From NCBI RefSeq assembly GCF_036669915.1, contig NC_089315.1:29194131-29258130 (forward strand): a stretch of DNA of 64,000 nt, given 5' to 3'. The translations under genes and the position numbers were made by a program. The notes under the pieces were generated by a model, which saw nothing but the letters and a program-made list of their open reading frames with translations, had not been told where the DNA came from and ran no database searches. Shown piece after piece: positions 49,701 through 61,165 of this stretch; position 1 is the stretch's first letter; every line of letters starts with the position of its first letter. This DNA is from Pocillopora verrucosa. Lineage: Eukaryota > Cnidaria > Anthozoa > Scleractinia > Pocilloporidae.

Positions 49701-52700
49701 TTATTATTTTGTATTGTCCTTAATGAAATTTCTCGACTAAATCACTTGTTGAAACAAACATCTTAACAAAGTTAGCTGTGTTTAGAAAATAATTGACTTA
49801 GACATAATTCATTTCTCATTGTATTTTCCTTTCTGTTATTAATAGTACTTGCTCAAAACGCTTCACAGCTAACTTTTGTTGGCGGGAGCCTGACTGAAGC
49901 TTAAGTTATTGTTACGTGTGTAATCACAGTTTGAGTTCAGATTTATGTATGAGCGAAAGGGAAGAGCAAAAAATTAAAGATTTAATTCAGTCGAACGGAG
50001 TGTAATTTTATGCTGAAATAAAGGGAGATAAAATAGCCCACTGAGTTTGTGTTTGTTGTTGCTGCTGCTAAATTTTTTTACGGTGAATTACTGTTATATT
50101 TTTGCACGTTCTCCATACTGGATTTCGATTTCTGATGTTGTTGAATAAGGTATTATTTCACCTTATATTTTCCTTCAGCATTTCTTTTAAATCTTTTATT
50201 TTATAGTTTGCTTTTCACTCAAGGTATCAAGAGTTTTAAAGCATGATATGTGTCATTCACTTGGTTTAGCTAAGACACCTAGATGCGTCTGCTTCTAGCA
50301 AAACATTTTTGTGAAATTTTGTGAAAAGCATAACTTGAACTGACTCAAACTGTAACATTGGTATGCAGCTATTGAATTAACACAGATTTTGACCTCCGGA
50401 ACAAGAGAACTTAGAGAGCCTTAGATCGTGTTAGACACAAAGCTCTAGAGATCAACTAAAACGATGCCTGTCCCAACATATATGTGTGTGGCAATTTTTA
50501 TGCTACGCCAATGATTTATTACGAACGCTCCTTTTTTATAACACCATATCAAAATAGCCTTAAAATTTAGTTTTCGTTCACAGCTACCCGATTTTTATAT
50601 CATATTTAAATCTAAGGATTTGACTGTTTTTATTTATCATTTATGGCAAGCTTATAGCGATATTATTTCCTACTTTCCTTCGATTAAATTGGAATTTTTG
50701 AATTGGACACCCAGCAAAAATTCCTTAAGTCTTTTAAAAACGCGGCATATCGAGACTTTGTGACTCCAGAGTGACCAAAGTAATGATAAAGCTGATTAAT
50801 GAAGTCGAATAGACAGCAAGACATCACACGCTTAAAGATCTTACAAATTTGAAATGTTCCGTTGCGACCCCTTCTCCGTGATTCAAGCCGGGTTTAAGTG
50901 CTTTACACGGACATAGAGTAGAAGTTGCAATGTTGGTCTGAACAAAGTGATAAATTCAATTTAATTCGGTAGAAAACAGGTAAATGAGGGATAAAAGTGT
51001 GAAAAAATTACGGGTTTATCCTCGATCGACATAGAACATTCACATCGACCACTTCGATCTAAAGCAAACTTCAACATTACTGTATTAGCTTTTGAATTAC
51101 GCTTTGAAAAGCGCAATCGGATGATTCATGCGGCAACGTATGATCTGTAATTACGCTAACGTTCTTTGATATCGGAATTTCCTAAGTTTCATTAAAGGGC
51201 AAATTTTGGGACACTACAACTATTGAGTGGTTTCCTTTCATCAAAGTAGTTTGACTTCACCCACCGATCGTTAAATGGTGTTGGGGACAAGTACAAACAT
51301 CCAACAGATCCTTAGTTCTAGTGCAGATTACACCATTACAAAGCTATTTACCACAGCTAGGATATTGCGGAGAATAAAGGAAATGTATTGTACCGCTCGT
51401 TTGCTGACAAAGATGCCTACAAATACCGCTAAATCGACTTACTCTCATGGCCAGCTGTGTCATATCGAGAACGTCGCGCGCGAAAATTCCACGAGACGAA
51501 TATAAAGCGTGGATGGCCCAGGCGTTTTCGAAGCAAAGATCGAGATCAGTTTAAGAGTCCCTGAAAGAGACGAGGCTCAATTACAAGTAAAAACAATTTC
51601 AGGAAAACATTGCAATTACCGGAAACTGCTCGAAACAAAAGAGGCGTCCATTTTCAGGAAGAAAGTAAACTGGAATTCGGTTGGCAGGAAGTGAAAGAAT
51701 TCATCGACTAACGCGCATTTGGTAACGAAAGAAAGACACGCGCGTGGAGAAATCATTTTTCTGGCGTGCGTCAATAGCTCGAGTTAATGGCTCACTAGGA
51801 GATTATTTATTTAACTCAACTTCAAAAGAAATTAAGCGATGCTGGTCTGAAATAGCACATTGGATCTCTAAAGTACGTTTCTAGACTATCAATCTTCACC
51901 GCTCCATTAGGGAACGATTAAGATCGTTCAGCTTTGATAGTAAAAGATGGCGAAGATCCTTGTTTAGATGCGACTGTCTAGTCGTCAATTTGATTTGATG
52001 TTTTGAGAATAGGCTAGAAGATCTTTATTGCAAAACCAAATTGAAAATTATTTATACAGCGCATTCCGCAGACCTAAGACTTGTTCACACGACGGGATAC
52101 AACCAATAAACAATAAAAGCCCTCTACAAACATAAAACTGCCGTAAAACAGCAGAAAACTATGCAATGACACCGGTATGGAAATAGCCCATTTATTTTAA
52201 GCAAATGCGTTTTTCAGATCCACACCTCTTTTGTGATGGTATTCGCCCATTTCCTCTGGCGGCTGCCGGCGCACGCGTCAACCTTGGCCACTTTTTATCC
52301 ATAAACGACTCATGTTACCCTCATTAATTCAAATAAACAAGCTTCGTGAAAACAATTATAAACAACACTCGAGGCTCTAACCGACCTTTGTTGACTTAAA
52401 CCCGACTACGAATCAAAACATACTTTTGGCAACAATAGGGCCGAGAACTGCTCCTCATGAAAAAAATCTACAAAGCTACAAAGAGTCACATTTAATCCAT
52501 TTAAACTCGGACCTGCGATGGCCGATCTGTTATCGCGTCTAGGTGAACTTTAATCGCCCGCTTAATTGCTAATTTGTTTTTCGATCTAATCAGTTGTTTA
52601 CTTTGTTAAAGGCTACGCGCATTTCCTGAAATGCGTCTTTCTGCGGTTTAAAATAGAAATAAATACGCGGATTTACGCGCAAAATACGAGCCTTACACAG

Positions 52701-53348
52701 TTGCCCGTGAAATCAATCGCGTTTACCGACCACGTAAACTGTAACTGAAAACTTTGATCGCGCCTGTTATAAAATTAGTTAAAATAACAAAGCGAAAAAC
52801 AACCCTAAACAACTTGAGAACTCTTTTGTTTTTCTAAGGAATGCGCACAGGACGGAATTTACGTTCAGTTGACAGATAGTTTTAATTTACGCCAGATGGC
52901 CGAAGCATTCCTCGTGCGCGCCGCATTTATCAAAGGCAACCGACCGCCTCTAAAACGATGAGTGGAGAGATATAAATGTGCCGAGTTGACAACTAATTGC
53001 ATACCCCTCGCAACCACATAACGTGAATCTGAGGACTTTCTGGTCTGGGAAAAGACGGTGCACAAGATTTCTGCATCATAAGAAGGTTTGCTGTAAAAAC
53101 ACCGACTACAAACCGAACTTGGGTGGTCTAGAAAACTGTCAGACTTAAAATAAAGGAGTTTAGGAGCTTTTACACTGAAGAAGTGTGAGATTCATCTCCA
53201 GTGGTGACTTCGCAGTGTGTTGACTGCTGTGAAATAGAGCGATCTCCGTCCGTGCGGGAAACAAGTGATTGAGTGGCTCTCCCAAAGGAAGCAGATTATA
53301 GCCCTGAAATTGACGCTAGACAAGAGCTAGGTGTTAAGTTGAGTTTGC
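40717..53348. other. 12.6 kb gene-poor region upstream of the forkhead gene
   Basis: No exon, RNA gene or named mobile element could be supported. Open frames up to about 137 codons exist (for example 40817-41230 on the minus strand, 49184-49453 and 51275-51694 on the plus strand). Their translations show no domain and they lack consistent splice or start context. Low-complexity spots include a G-rich run near 42457-42475 and an AAT/GATAAT-rich patch near 44000-44080. Position upstream of a developmental transcription factor makes distal enhancers likely, but I cannot delimit any. Confidence 0.5.
52971..52976 (+). promoter_or_regulatory. candidate TATA box of the forkhead gene
   Basis: TATAAA in the context GAGATATAAATGTG lies 373 bp before the forkhead start codon. 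That would leave a 5' UTR of roughly 340 nt. No other TATA-like element stands closer in good context. This is a consensus match only. Confidence 0.35.
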
Positions 53349-54314
53349 ATGGCTATGGAACAGCTGAGAAAAGGCGATTTATCCGCGAAGGATATCGTTG
53401 AAGAGTGCACAGGAATGGAGACAGGAAACCTCTCGAGTGCTGACACGATGACCGTTCCGATGAACGGACACAAGGAAATAACTACCGATACATCATTGAT
53501 GTACCGTTCAGGAAATTTTCATCAGGTTGCCATCCAATCCTCGCTCTTCTCAGTCGATATAAAGAGTCCCGAACCGAAACGAAACCACATCACGGGTAAA
53601 TCCAACATGCAGTCGCGAAGCAAGCCTTATCTCTCTGAAGAAGTAAAGCCGCCATTTTCATACATCGCGCTGATCGCAATGGCTATTGACAGCTCTCCGT
53701 ACCGCATGAGAACCCTGAATGAAATCTACGAATTCATCATGATGCAGTTTCCATATTTTCGGAGCAATCAGCAGAAGTGGCAGAACTCCATTAGACACAA
53801 TTTGTCTTTAAACGACTGTTTCATTAAAGTTCCCCGGAGTTATTTTGGTAAGCCAGGTAAAGGGAATTATTGGACCTTACATCCAGGCTCAGGGGATATG
53901 TTTGGAAGCGGGAGTTTCCTGCGCCGAGCTAAGAGGTTTAAGTGTCGTCCTCCACAGAAACCCAACGAGCCGGCATTTGTGCGCAAGGTTAATTCCAATC
54001 ATCATTTTAACTTGTTCGTGGACGAGTTCAGCCAGCAACTTCGAAGTTTGCACTTTCCAACCTACTGTGACCTTAACGCAATACCTCACAGGATCAGCCC
54101 TGGAGAATCTTGCGCAACACCGTCTGTACATTCGCAGCTTTCTCCAATACAAAACATCCATCGCCCGACCGCGCGCTATGCCTCGTTAGACGGTGTTCGG
54201 CGCCTTCACGCCGGTGCGTTTCAGCCCGTCCAACAAACCTCCAAATCTCGACGAAGCGGCAGTTTTATGATAAGCGAACTGATCGAGCAAAAACCTCTAG
54301 AAACGACTGAGTGA
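53349..54314 (+). CDS. forkhead (Fox) transcription factor, intronless
   Basis: Single exon, 321 aa. The forkhead DNA-binding domain covers about residues 99-198. It has [14 protein letters not shown], helix 2 [14 protein letters not shown], recognition helix [20 protein letters not shown] and wing [13 protein letters not shown], then [19 protein letters not shown]-x-x-GDMF-x-x-GSFLRR-x-KRFK recalls FoxB/FoxAB, while other positions are FoxD/E/L-like, so the class is left open. Flanks are Ser/Gln-rich and probably disordered. FMISELI near the C terminus fits an Eh1-type Groucho-binding motif (F-x-I-x-x-[IL]-[IL]), which suggests repressor activity. FSVDI before the domain is a weaker candidate. 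The start is the first ATG of the frame; a second Met two codons on is equivalent. The gene stands alone in more than 20 kb, as is usual for developmentally regulated factors. Confidence 0.93.
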   Translation: MAMEQLRKGDLSAKDIVEECTGMETGNLSSADTMTVPMNGHKEITTDTSLMYRSGNFHQVAIQSSLFSVDIKSPEPKRNHITGKSNMQSRSKPYLSEEVKPPFSYIALIAMAIDSSPYRMRTLNEIYEFIMMQFPYFRSNQQKWQNSIRHNLSLNDCFIKVPRSYFGKPGKGNYWTLHPGSGDMFGSGSFLRRAKRFKCRPPQKPNEPAFVRKVNSNHHFNLFVDEFSQQLRSLHFPTYCDLNAIPHRISPGESCATPSVHSQLSPIQNIHRPTARYASLDGVRRLHAGAFQPVQQTSKSRRSGSFMISELIEQKPLETTE

Positions 54315-57300
54315 GAGGTAGAATTAGCCTACTGGTATTTTAAGAGAAGGACCGAATTGATGCGGCTCAAACTGCCCTTGCAAGCCTCTAGTTCCCTACG
54401 AACAGCAAAACCAATGGAGATTGAGGAACTCAGGTACTTTAAAATGAGGCGATATTGCGAACAAATTGCTTCTATTAAACATTATCAATATTTGATAGTC
54501 ACTCAGAAGATATTCAGCTGTATTCAGTTCCCAAATCATTTGTATAATTTGTCTTAAGTCTCGTTTTAGAGATGGGATATTTGGAGAGCACAAAAAGCAA
54601 CCGTGATGAATCAAAGAAGAAAAACGATTACCTTAGGTGTTAAAATAATTAACTAGTTTTTTGCAGGCATTTTTCTCATCACTGAATGATACATACAAAA
54701 TGTTTTTTGTATTGAAACAATTAGCAAAGATAATTACACAGTGAATTTTGCTTTTTATCCTAATGTTTTCACCAAACTGGCATTCAATAGGCGCGAAGCT
54801 ATTGATTTGTTAAATAATCATTTAAATTGCGTCTATTCTGTTAGCCGTCAAGAGCAAACAACATGTTTGCGGCGTTAGTACTTCGTATTGTTCTCCATTG
54901 TGCAGAAGTTTCTCGGCGCGTGATGATCGATGCTTTTTTGACGATTTTGCCATGTGCCGAGTCAAGGTACCCATAATGAGCTTCATCGGTCAAAATTCAG
55001 TTCAATTTTATTTTCAATGATTATCGACTGAGTTTTTCAGCTTCAAGTTCTTGATCTGAAATGCTGTCAATGTTATTTATATTAATTACTAGAGGATTAA
55101 AAACCCGGTTGTACGAGAAAACAAATTTAATTTAGAAGCAGGAAGGATGTCCTGGACATCACAGTTTGTACAAGTTTTCGTTAACACACCACAATCTTAC
55201 ATTATACAAAACGAAACAATTAACCTCAGGAATTTTTATGACGTTGGTTGTACCTCCCTCCCTCTTAGTTGTAATAGCTTGAAATAATATAGGTGAATAC
55301 TAATCGAGTTACACGAACTATTTTCCGCTAGTTTTTGAATAGAAATAATCGTTGAATAAACGAGAGCAAAAGCTCAGTTTTAAATGGATCATTACGAATC
55401 TAATAAAGCTCCCTTGAAAGACAGAAAGAGCAATGTCTTGCTGTTCCGTATCTATATTTAGATCAGTTCTATAGTTTGCCTTGTCAAAGTTGTTTATATC
55501 GACGGAAGGGTGTAGCAAAAGACGAAACCATACACAGGAAGCTATAAATGGGTTTCTCCCCGCGCTACTGCAAGCGAAATTTTTTCAAGAGGAAAAGGTC
55601 GTTGCTCTTTTTTTAAAATCGGAAAGCCTTATATTGCTGGCAAGCCTTTGTTTTCTTTGGGTATTAGATCAAGAAACATTTTAAAAGGTCGTTTAATCCA
55701 GTTTGTAAATCCGCTACTGAGTGCAATCCCGCTGTGCGAATCATATCCCCGTTTCTAATTCTCAGATGTTTGTGAAAGATAAGCATTCGAGATTTCCCCT
55801 GGCCGGACAGAAAACATCTATTTTTACAAGAGATTAAAAACTTTTCAATTGGTGTCCGAAAAATGGTTGTTGACTGAAGCAATTTCTGGAAACAGTTTTC
55901 GGCGGAAAAGGCGATTGTTTCCCAAGAGTTAAGCAAATTCTTGGTGGGGTTTAGAGAAAATCGATGCCTCAAAGTCTACTCTCCTTTTGTTGATAATGTT
56001 CTCAACTTTAATCTTTTTTAAAACCTCGATAACTTTTTACATTGCTTTTTAATCTTCTTACTAGTGGTATACCGCGCGGTGGTTCCCTTAGTTGCGTTTG
56101 ATACAATTGTGTATTTACGTATTAAGCGGCATTTTTCTGTTCCACGCCCATAAACCATGACAACATTTGCTCTCTATAATTTACCCCTCCACTGAATGAT
56201 TGACGCAATTCTCCTATCCATGAACGCGAAAATTCGCCGGCAATAACTTGGAAAAATCTCGCGGATTAAACACCACTGACTTGTGATCATTATTTTCACG
56301 TGTACTGTAGATATTTGATGATAAGACAAGGTAAGAACTCGGATTTGGGAACTGTAAATCCGTTTACAGCGTCTGAAAAAACAACGGAATTGAATAAAAC
56401 CACTAAAGCGGCAAATGAAGGCCGAAAGGTTCCTACAGTTTTAACATCTTCGAGTGTTGGCGTTTAATTGATCCCGCGTTTAGCAAAAAGAGGCAAAGAA
56501 AATACACTTTACATCAGCTAAGTTCCCTTACTGCATATTTAGCATGTTCCGTAAGACATCATTACAAACTGACGCAAAGCAATCTAAGATAGGTTAATTC
56601 CGCTTTACACGACAACTACTGCTTCCTTATCGTGCAAAATCATGACATTTAATTTACATTTAATTCCAGCTGTACTCTTGCAGACGATTTCTATGACATA
56701 CAAAAAGTCATTAAAGAATTCAGATTCTAGTCCCGCTTAAAATTCCGATCGAAACAATTCTCTAGCTGCATTTTGCGTAGATCGTGATTTTTGATCGAAG
56801 ACGAACTCATAGTGGTTATTTCGCTGACTGATACCTTTAGAAGATTGAACTTCTCAAATAAAGCTTGCCTTCCAGGTTGTAAACAAAAAATACTTTTTTC
56901 GGTATCAATTGGTCAAAATTATATGACTAACTACAACAGATTTAAATTGGAGATGAGAGACAAAATGACCTCTTAACGACGACGCAAACTGCAAATTTTT
57001 CTGGAACAATGATTACGTTTAGCTTCAGTCATTCCACCCCCCAAAGATCTCTTCTTCACAGCGATTGCAAATGTTTTCACATTATTCTTCAATGAGCTGA
57101 ATTCCGTACATCAAAAAAATAAACTCTCGCTGTTCACCGGCGGTGGTGTGAGTTATGTTGGGATCTAAATCTCTTTAATCATGAGATAAATGTGGTTAAA
57201 ACTACATTATTTCCCTGCTAAATTGCAATAGTTTTTCACCGGAATATAACAACTTAACAGCAACGGGATTCAGAAAGTGGCAAGATTTTATGGAGTACTT

Positions 57301-59218
57301 ACAAGTGGGAGAGTATATTAAGATTGTTTCAACCACCAACACTCAATTGTGGTTTTGTCCGCGTACACATTCACGTCACAGGGACATCTGGAGGAAATTT
57401 TTTGAGGCTAGAATCATCGACAAAAATAACCCTGTTTTTTAGTGAGGGAATGTTTACAGGGAGGTTAGCCTTGACAGAACTATACAAGAATTTTTTAATT
57501 AAAAATTCAACGGGTTTTGAAAGAATGTCCATTGAGCGGTTTCAATCTATAACTTCGCGATAAGAAAATAGTTACTGGCGTATGGCACTGAAAGTATACT
57601 CTAATTACGCTTAAAACTCTTCAGCTCGGCATCACTCTTACGAATAACATGAAACGTGACTTGATCTTTTTTATCTTTGTTGTAACGTTTAAATGCGAGG
57701 TTTACACGCAGTTAAAGCAGGAAATATTTTTAACTTCTGAAACTTGTCGCCACGTGTCTTGCTATCGTGCTGTTTAATCCATACCAATTTACCATCGAGT
57801 GAATAAATTGAACACTTTCTTGTAATAAAAAATGCAAATTCTCTTTCCTCTTCTTTTCTTAAAATCTATAAACTTACTTGGGAGAATCTAATTTCTTATC
57901 AAGACCGTTTCACCTTCGACCCGAGAGATCCGCTTAGACTTGGGTTTCCCTTGGCTACTTAAGGACCTTGCTACTTGAATTTAATCAAAAAAGTAAAGAG
58001 TTAGTGATTAGTCGTTTTTAATCAGACGTAGCCAGACTGCTTGGCTAACAGCAAATTCTCGAGAAATGTTAAATCTCCAAGTTCCTAAAAAAGCCCTTGC
58101 GCGTGACTCCTGTAAAAGTTTAAGTGGAATTTTTACACGGTGGTCTAGAATTCGAGTTTGACTTGGGCGTGAATTGAAACGAATCCATTTCTTTTGTCCA
58201 TCTCAATACAATTGTGGATGTTTTCCTTAACCGCAAAATTAACTGTCAAATTCTAAAATTGGCTTTCTGTTGTGAAAGCACCTTTCACTCGCCTGGAACA
58301 AAGAAAATATGTCAAAAATAATGTCAGTCGAGCTTTGCATGCGGCGTGCAACTCGCTGCCGGTGTGTTTAAGTAAATACCTTTCCCAGGAGCTGTTCAAT
58401 GGTTTACGTTTGTATTCTGTTTCCAATTTGACGAAAAAACATATTGTTTTGTTATCATTTTTGTCGGCTTGTTTTGACGACAGAATTCAAACCTAGCTGT
58501 TTTCTCGCAAATTACTGAAAGAAAAACTTTAGGAAACATGTGCAGATTTAGAAACGCATTTTGACTTGTTTTTTTAGCTGTTAGCGCCATCAAAGAAAAC
58601 ATGCAAACGTGGGGATGCTAGAACAGAACACTTCGGTATTCACTAATATAGTTTTGTTTTCATTAAATCTTAGCTAAAACAGTTTTAGCAGGCTTGTTTT
58701 ACAAAGGCATCGTGTTGACCCCTTGGAAGATTAATGATTATCACAGATGATATGGATTTTGCAGTAAATCGAATAAAACCGAATTCTTTTAGTCATTTCG
58801 ATAATTACTGAACTATTATTATTAATTTGCTTCAAGTATACACGAGGCGAATTCGATTTGCCTGATAAAAATTTCAATTTTCCGTTGAAGTATCTCTTGC
58901 GACTAAAACAAATAAACCGACCCGTTTCAACTTTGGTTTAAAAGGATAATATTTTTACAAACAAAACGTGATGATGAAGTCAAAAGGTCTTAAAACAATG
59001 CATAAACGAGGCTTAAATTCCAAGCATATCGGGTTAAATGACTAAGCTTAAAGTATTTTGATTCATTCCAACACCATTTATGTTTCTTTAACCATCCTAA
59101 CCAGTGCTTCTCTTGATCTCTAAGCACTGTATCGCAAAATAACAATGAAAATAAGATGTAATATTTTACTCCTGGAGCAATAAGGAAACTCTTACAAGTC
59201 TATTGGTATCACGCGTGC

Positions 59219-59394
59219 TGATATCATTGATATGATAATTATTTCATGATATCACCACGAGATATTGCATGTGATAACAGTGTATTTTGCTTTCTAGTTA
59301 GGTAGATATGCAAGGTTATCGCTATCTAGGATCAAGGATATGTATATCGAACTGATAAACTCCCAACCTAGATAAATGCAAACCTACTTAACTA
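59219..59394. repeat. pair of inverted repeats (possible MITE-like fold-back DNA)
   Basis: The first hairpin has perfect 9-bp arms TGATATCAT (59219-59227) and ATGATATCA (59246-59254). The second has arms at 59295-59330 and 59367-59394. These share TAGTTA-GTAG at the outer end, TGCA in the middle and TATCTAGG at the inner end, and the left arm carries an extra 8 nt. Together they form about 175 bp of fold-back DNA. No terminal repeats or target duplications were recognised. Confidence 0.6.
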
Positions 59395-60967
59395 CCAGTG
59401 ACGCAGTCGATATCATAAGTACGTACTAAAGACATTTTCCTGACATTGTTAACTATGCCAATTTCCCTGACATACACGATTAGTCATCTGGCATACATGA
59501 TATCTCTTACAACACTTGGTTTTTAAGAATGAATACATGCTTAGATCAGATTTTGTTACTTTCATTAAAGCTTACATGATACTGGAGAAGCAGAATTTCG
59601 TAAATGAAAAGTTTCATTTAGGCTTTCTCTTTCCCAAATAAAGTGGATCTGTACCTTCTGACTCAATATCTCCTTCTCTGTCCTCCGCCAAATGGCGATT
59701 CTTAAGCGTATGCGCAGTTGGTTACTCTATGATGAAACTTTTACCAGTTACATAACGAACACAACAAATTTAAAAGGTGAATACTGAGAATGCAAGATAT
59801 TTAATGGGCAGCTGTCATTTATGAATAATACCCTGGTTAGATCCGATGGTTTGTGCAAAAAATTCGCTTCACTTTTTTCGCGTTTAGTCCCTGGTGAAAC
59901 GACGGCTTCTTTCGTCTGTTTCACGTGCTTAGAGCGCGCGTGGTGATACGCGCGTGGAATTCTAAAGCGCGTGGCCTTAACTTTGAACTTTGAATTTTTT
60001 GCACCTGTATCTTAAATCGCTTTACGGCAAAATTTTAAAAAAAGCCATTAAAGAGGTTTGGCCATTCCATCTTCAGTTTTCAGCTATTGCATATTATCCA
60101 GTTATATTAAGTTCCCGCTGTGATCCTCAAGTCCGCCCTACACAAGTGCATTAAGATTTTATGCATGTCTGTCTTCGATGGCGTTCCACTTGACGCAAGA
60201 AAACTGCATTTCCGAACAGTAACCAAATGCCTTTTTAGCTCTTTTGGTATATCTTCTCGTCAGCCAAGTTTTCATTTAATTGAAAATGCCTAAATCAGTT
60301 TTGGCTTATGGAAGAGCAGAAGTTTCTTATCTGCATTTCACAGGTACATTTCTCCAACATACTTTTCCGTGCAAACCCCTAAAAAATATTTGACAGCCCA
60401 TAGCACCTGCAACAGAAGAGCACATATCGCATTAGCTTCATATCCGGCTGTGGTTAACGTGTTTGGAAACTCAAAAGCCACCCAGAGAACAAAACCCCAA
60501 TTAAACCGATTGGGAACAAACAGATACTAATGCAGGTGTGTCCATAGATCAACCACACCATTGAACTGGCTGAACGCAGCTATTTTTGACTTTTTTCCTA
60601 AGCGAAGTTGCCATTGTTATGAGTCGGCTCTAGGAGTGCGCGCTTTCAGATCTTCTCGCGTGCATCTTAACTCGATAACGCACAGACAAAAGCTTTGATC
60701 AATTGGCCATTATTCTATCTGAATAGGCTTTCTTGCTTGTCTGAGAACACAGATCACAGGGCGTGCATGTTGTGAGGTCTGTAATGCTACAGAAAATCCA
60801 ATCACAGCGCTGACGAAGGGTCTCACCGCATCCGCCAAACAATAACACACAAACTAGACAATCCCTTTCCGTTCAAAAGACTGGACCTACCACACTCGTT
60901 ACACCACGCCCAAAGATTCGTTGAAATATTGAAATATTTCGCTATACTTCTAAAAGCATCGTTCAGC

Positions 60968-61165
60968 CCATTTATAATTACAAACGAAACACCATTGTGT
61001 CATTTCGTTTAAAGAAAGCTTTGATCAATTACAAGAACTGTCTGTTGCCATGCAAACCTGGCAAATTTGCCATTTATAAACGAAACATCATTAGATCATT
61101 TCGTTTAAGAAACCTTTGAACAATTACGAGAACTGTATGTTGCCATGTAAACCTGGCAATTTGCG
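60968..61165. repeat. two-copy direct repeat, about 98 bp per unit
   Basis: Copy 1 (about 60968-61070) and copy 2 (about 61071-61165) share long blocks such as CGAAACA, CATTTCGTTTAA, CAATTAC, AGAACTGT, TGTTGCCATG and AAACCTGGCAA, with scattered substitutions and a short indel. Inside each unit AAACGAAA and TTTCGTTT form an inverted pair. It looks like a local tandem duplication old enough to have diverged. It lies 6.7 kb downstream of the forkhead gene. Confidence 0.85.

Noticed and set aside
51275-51694. Two adjacent plus-strand open frames (76 and 61 codons)
   Set aside because: They follow one another in different frames but show no domain, no splice logic and ordinary composition.
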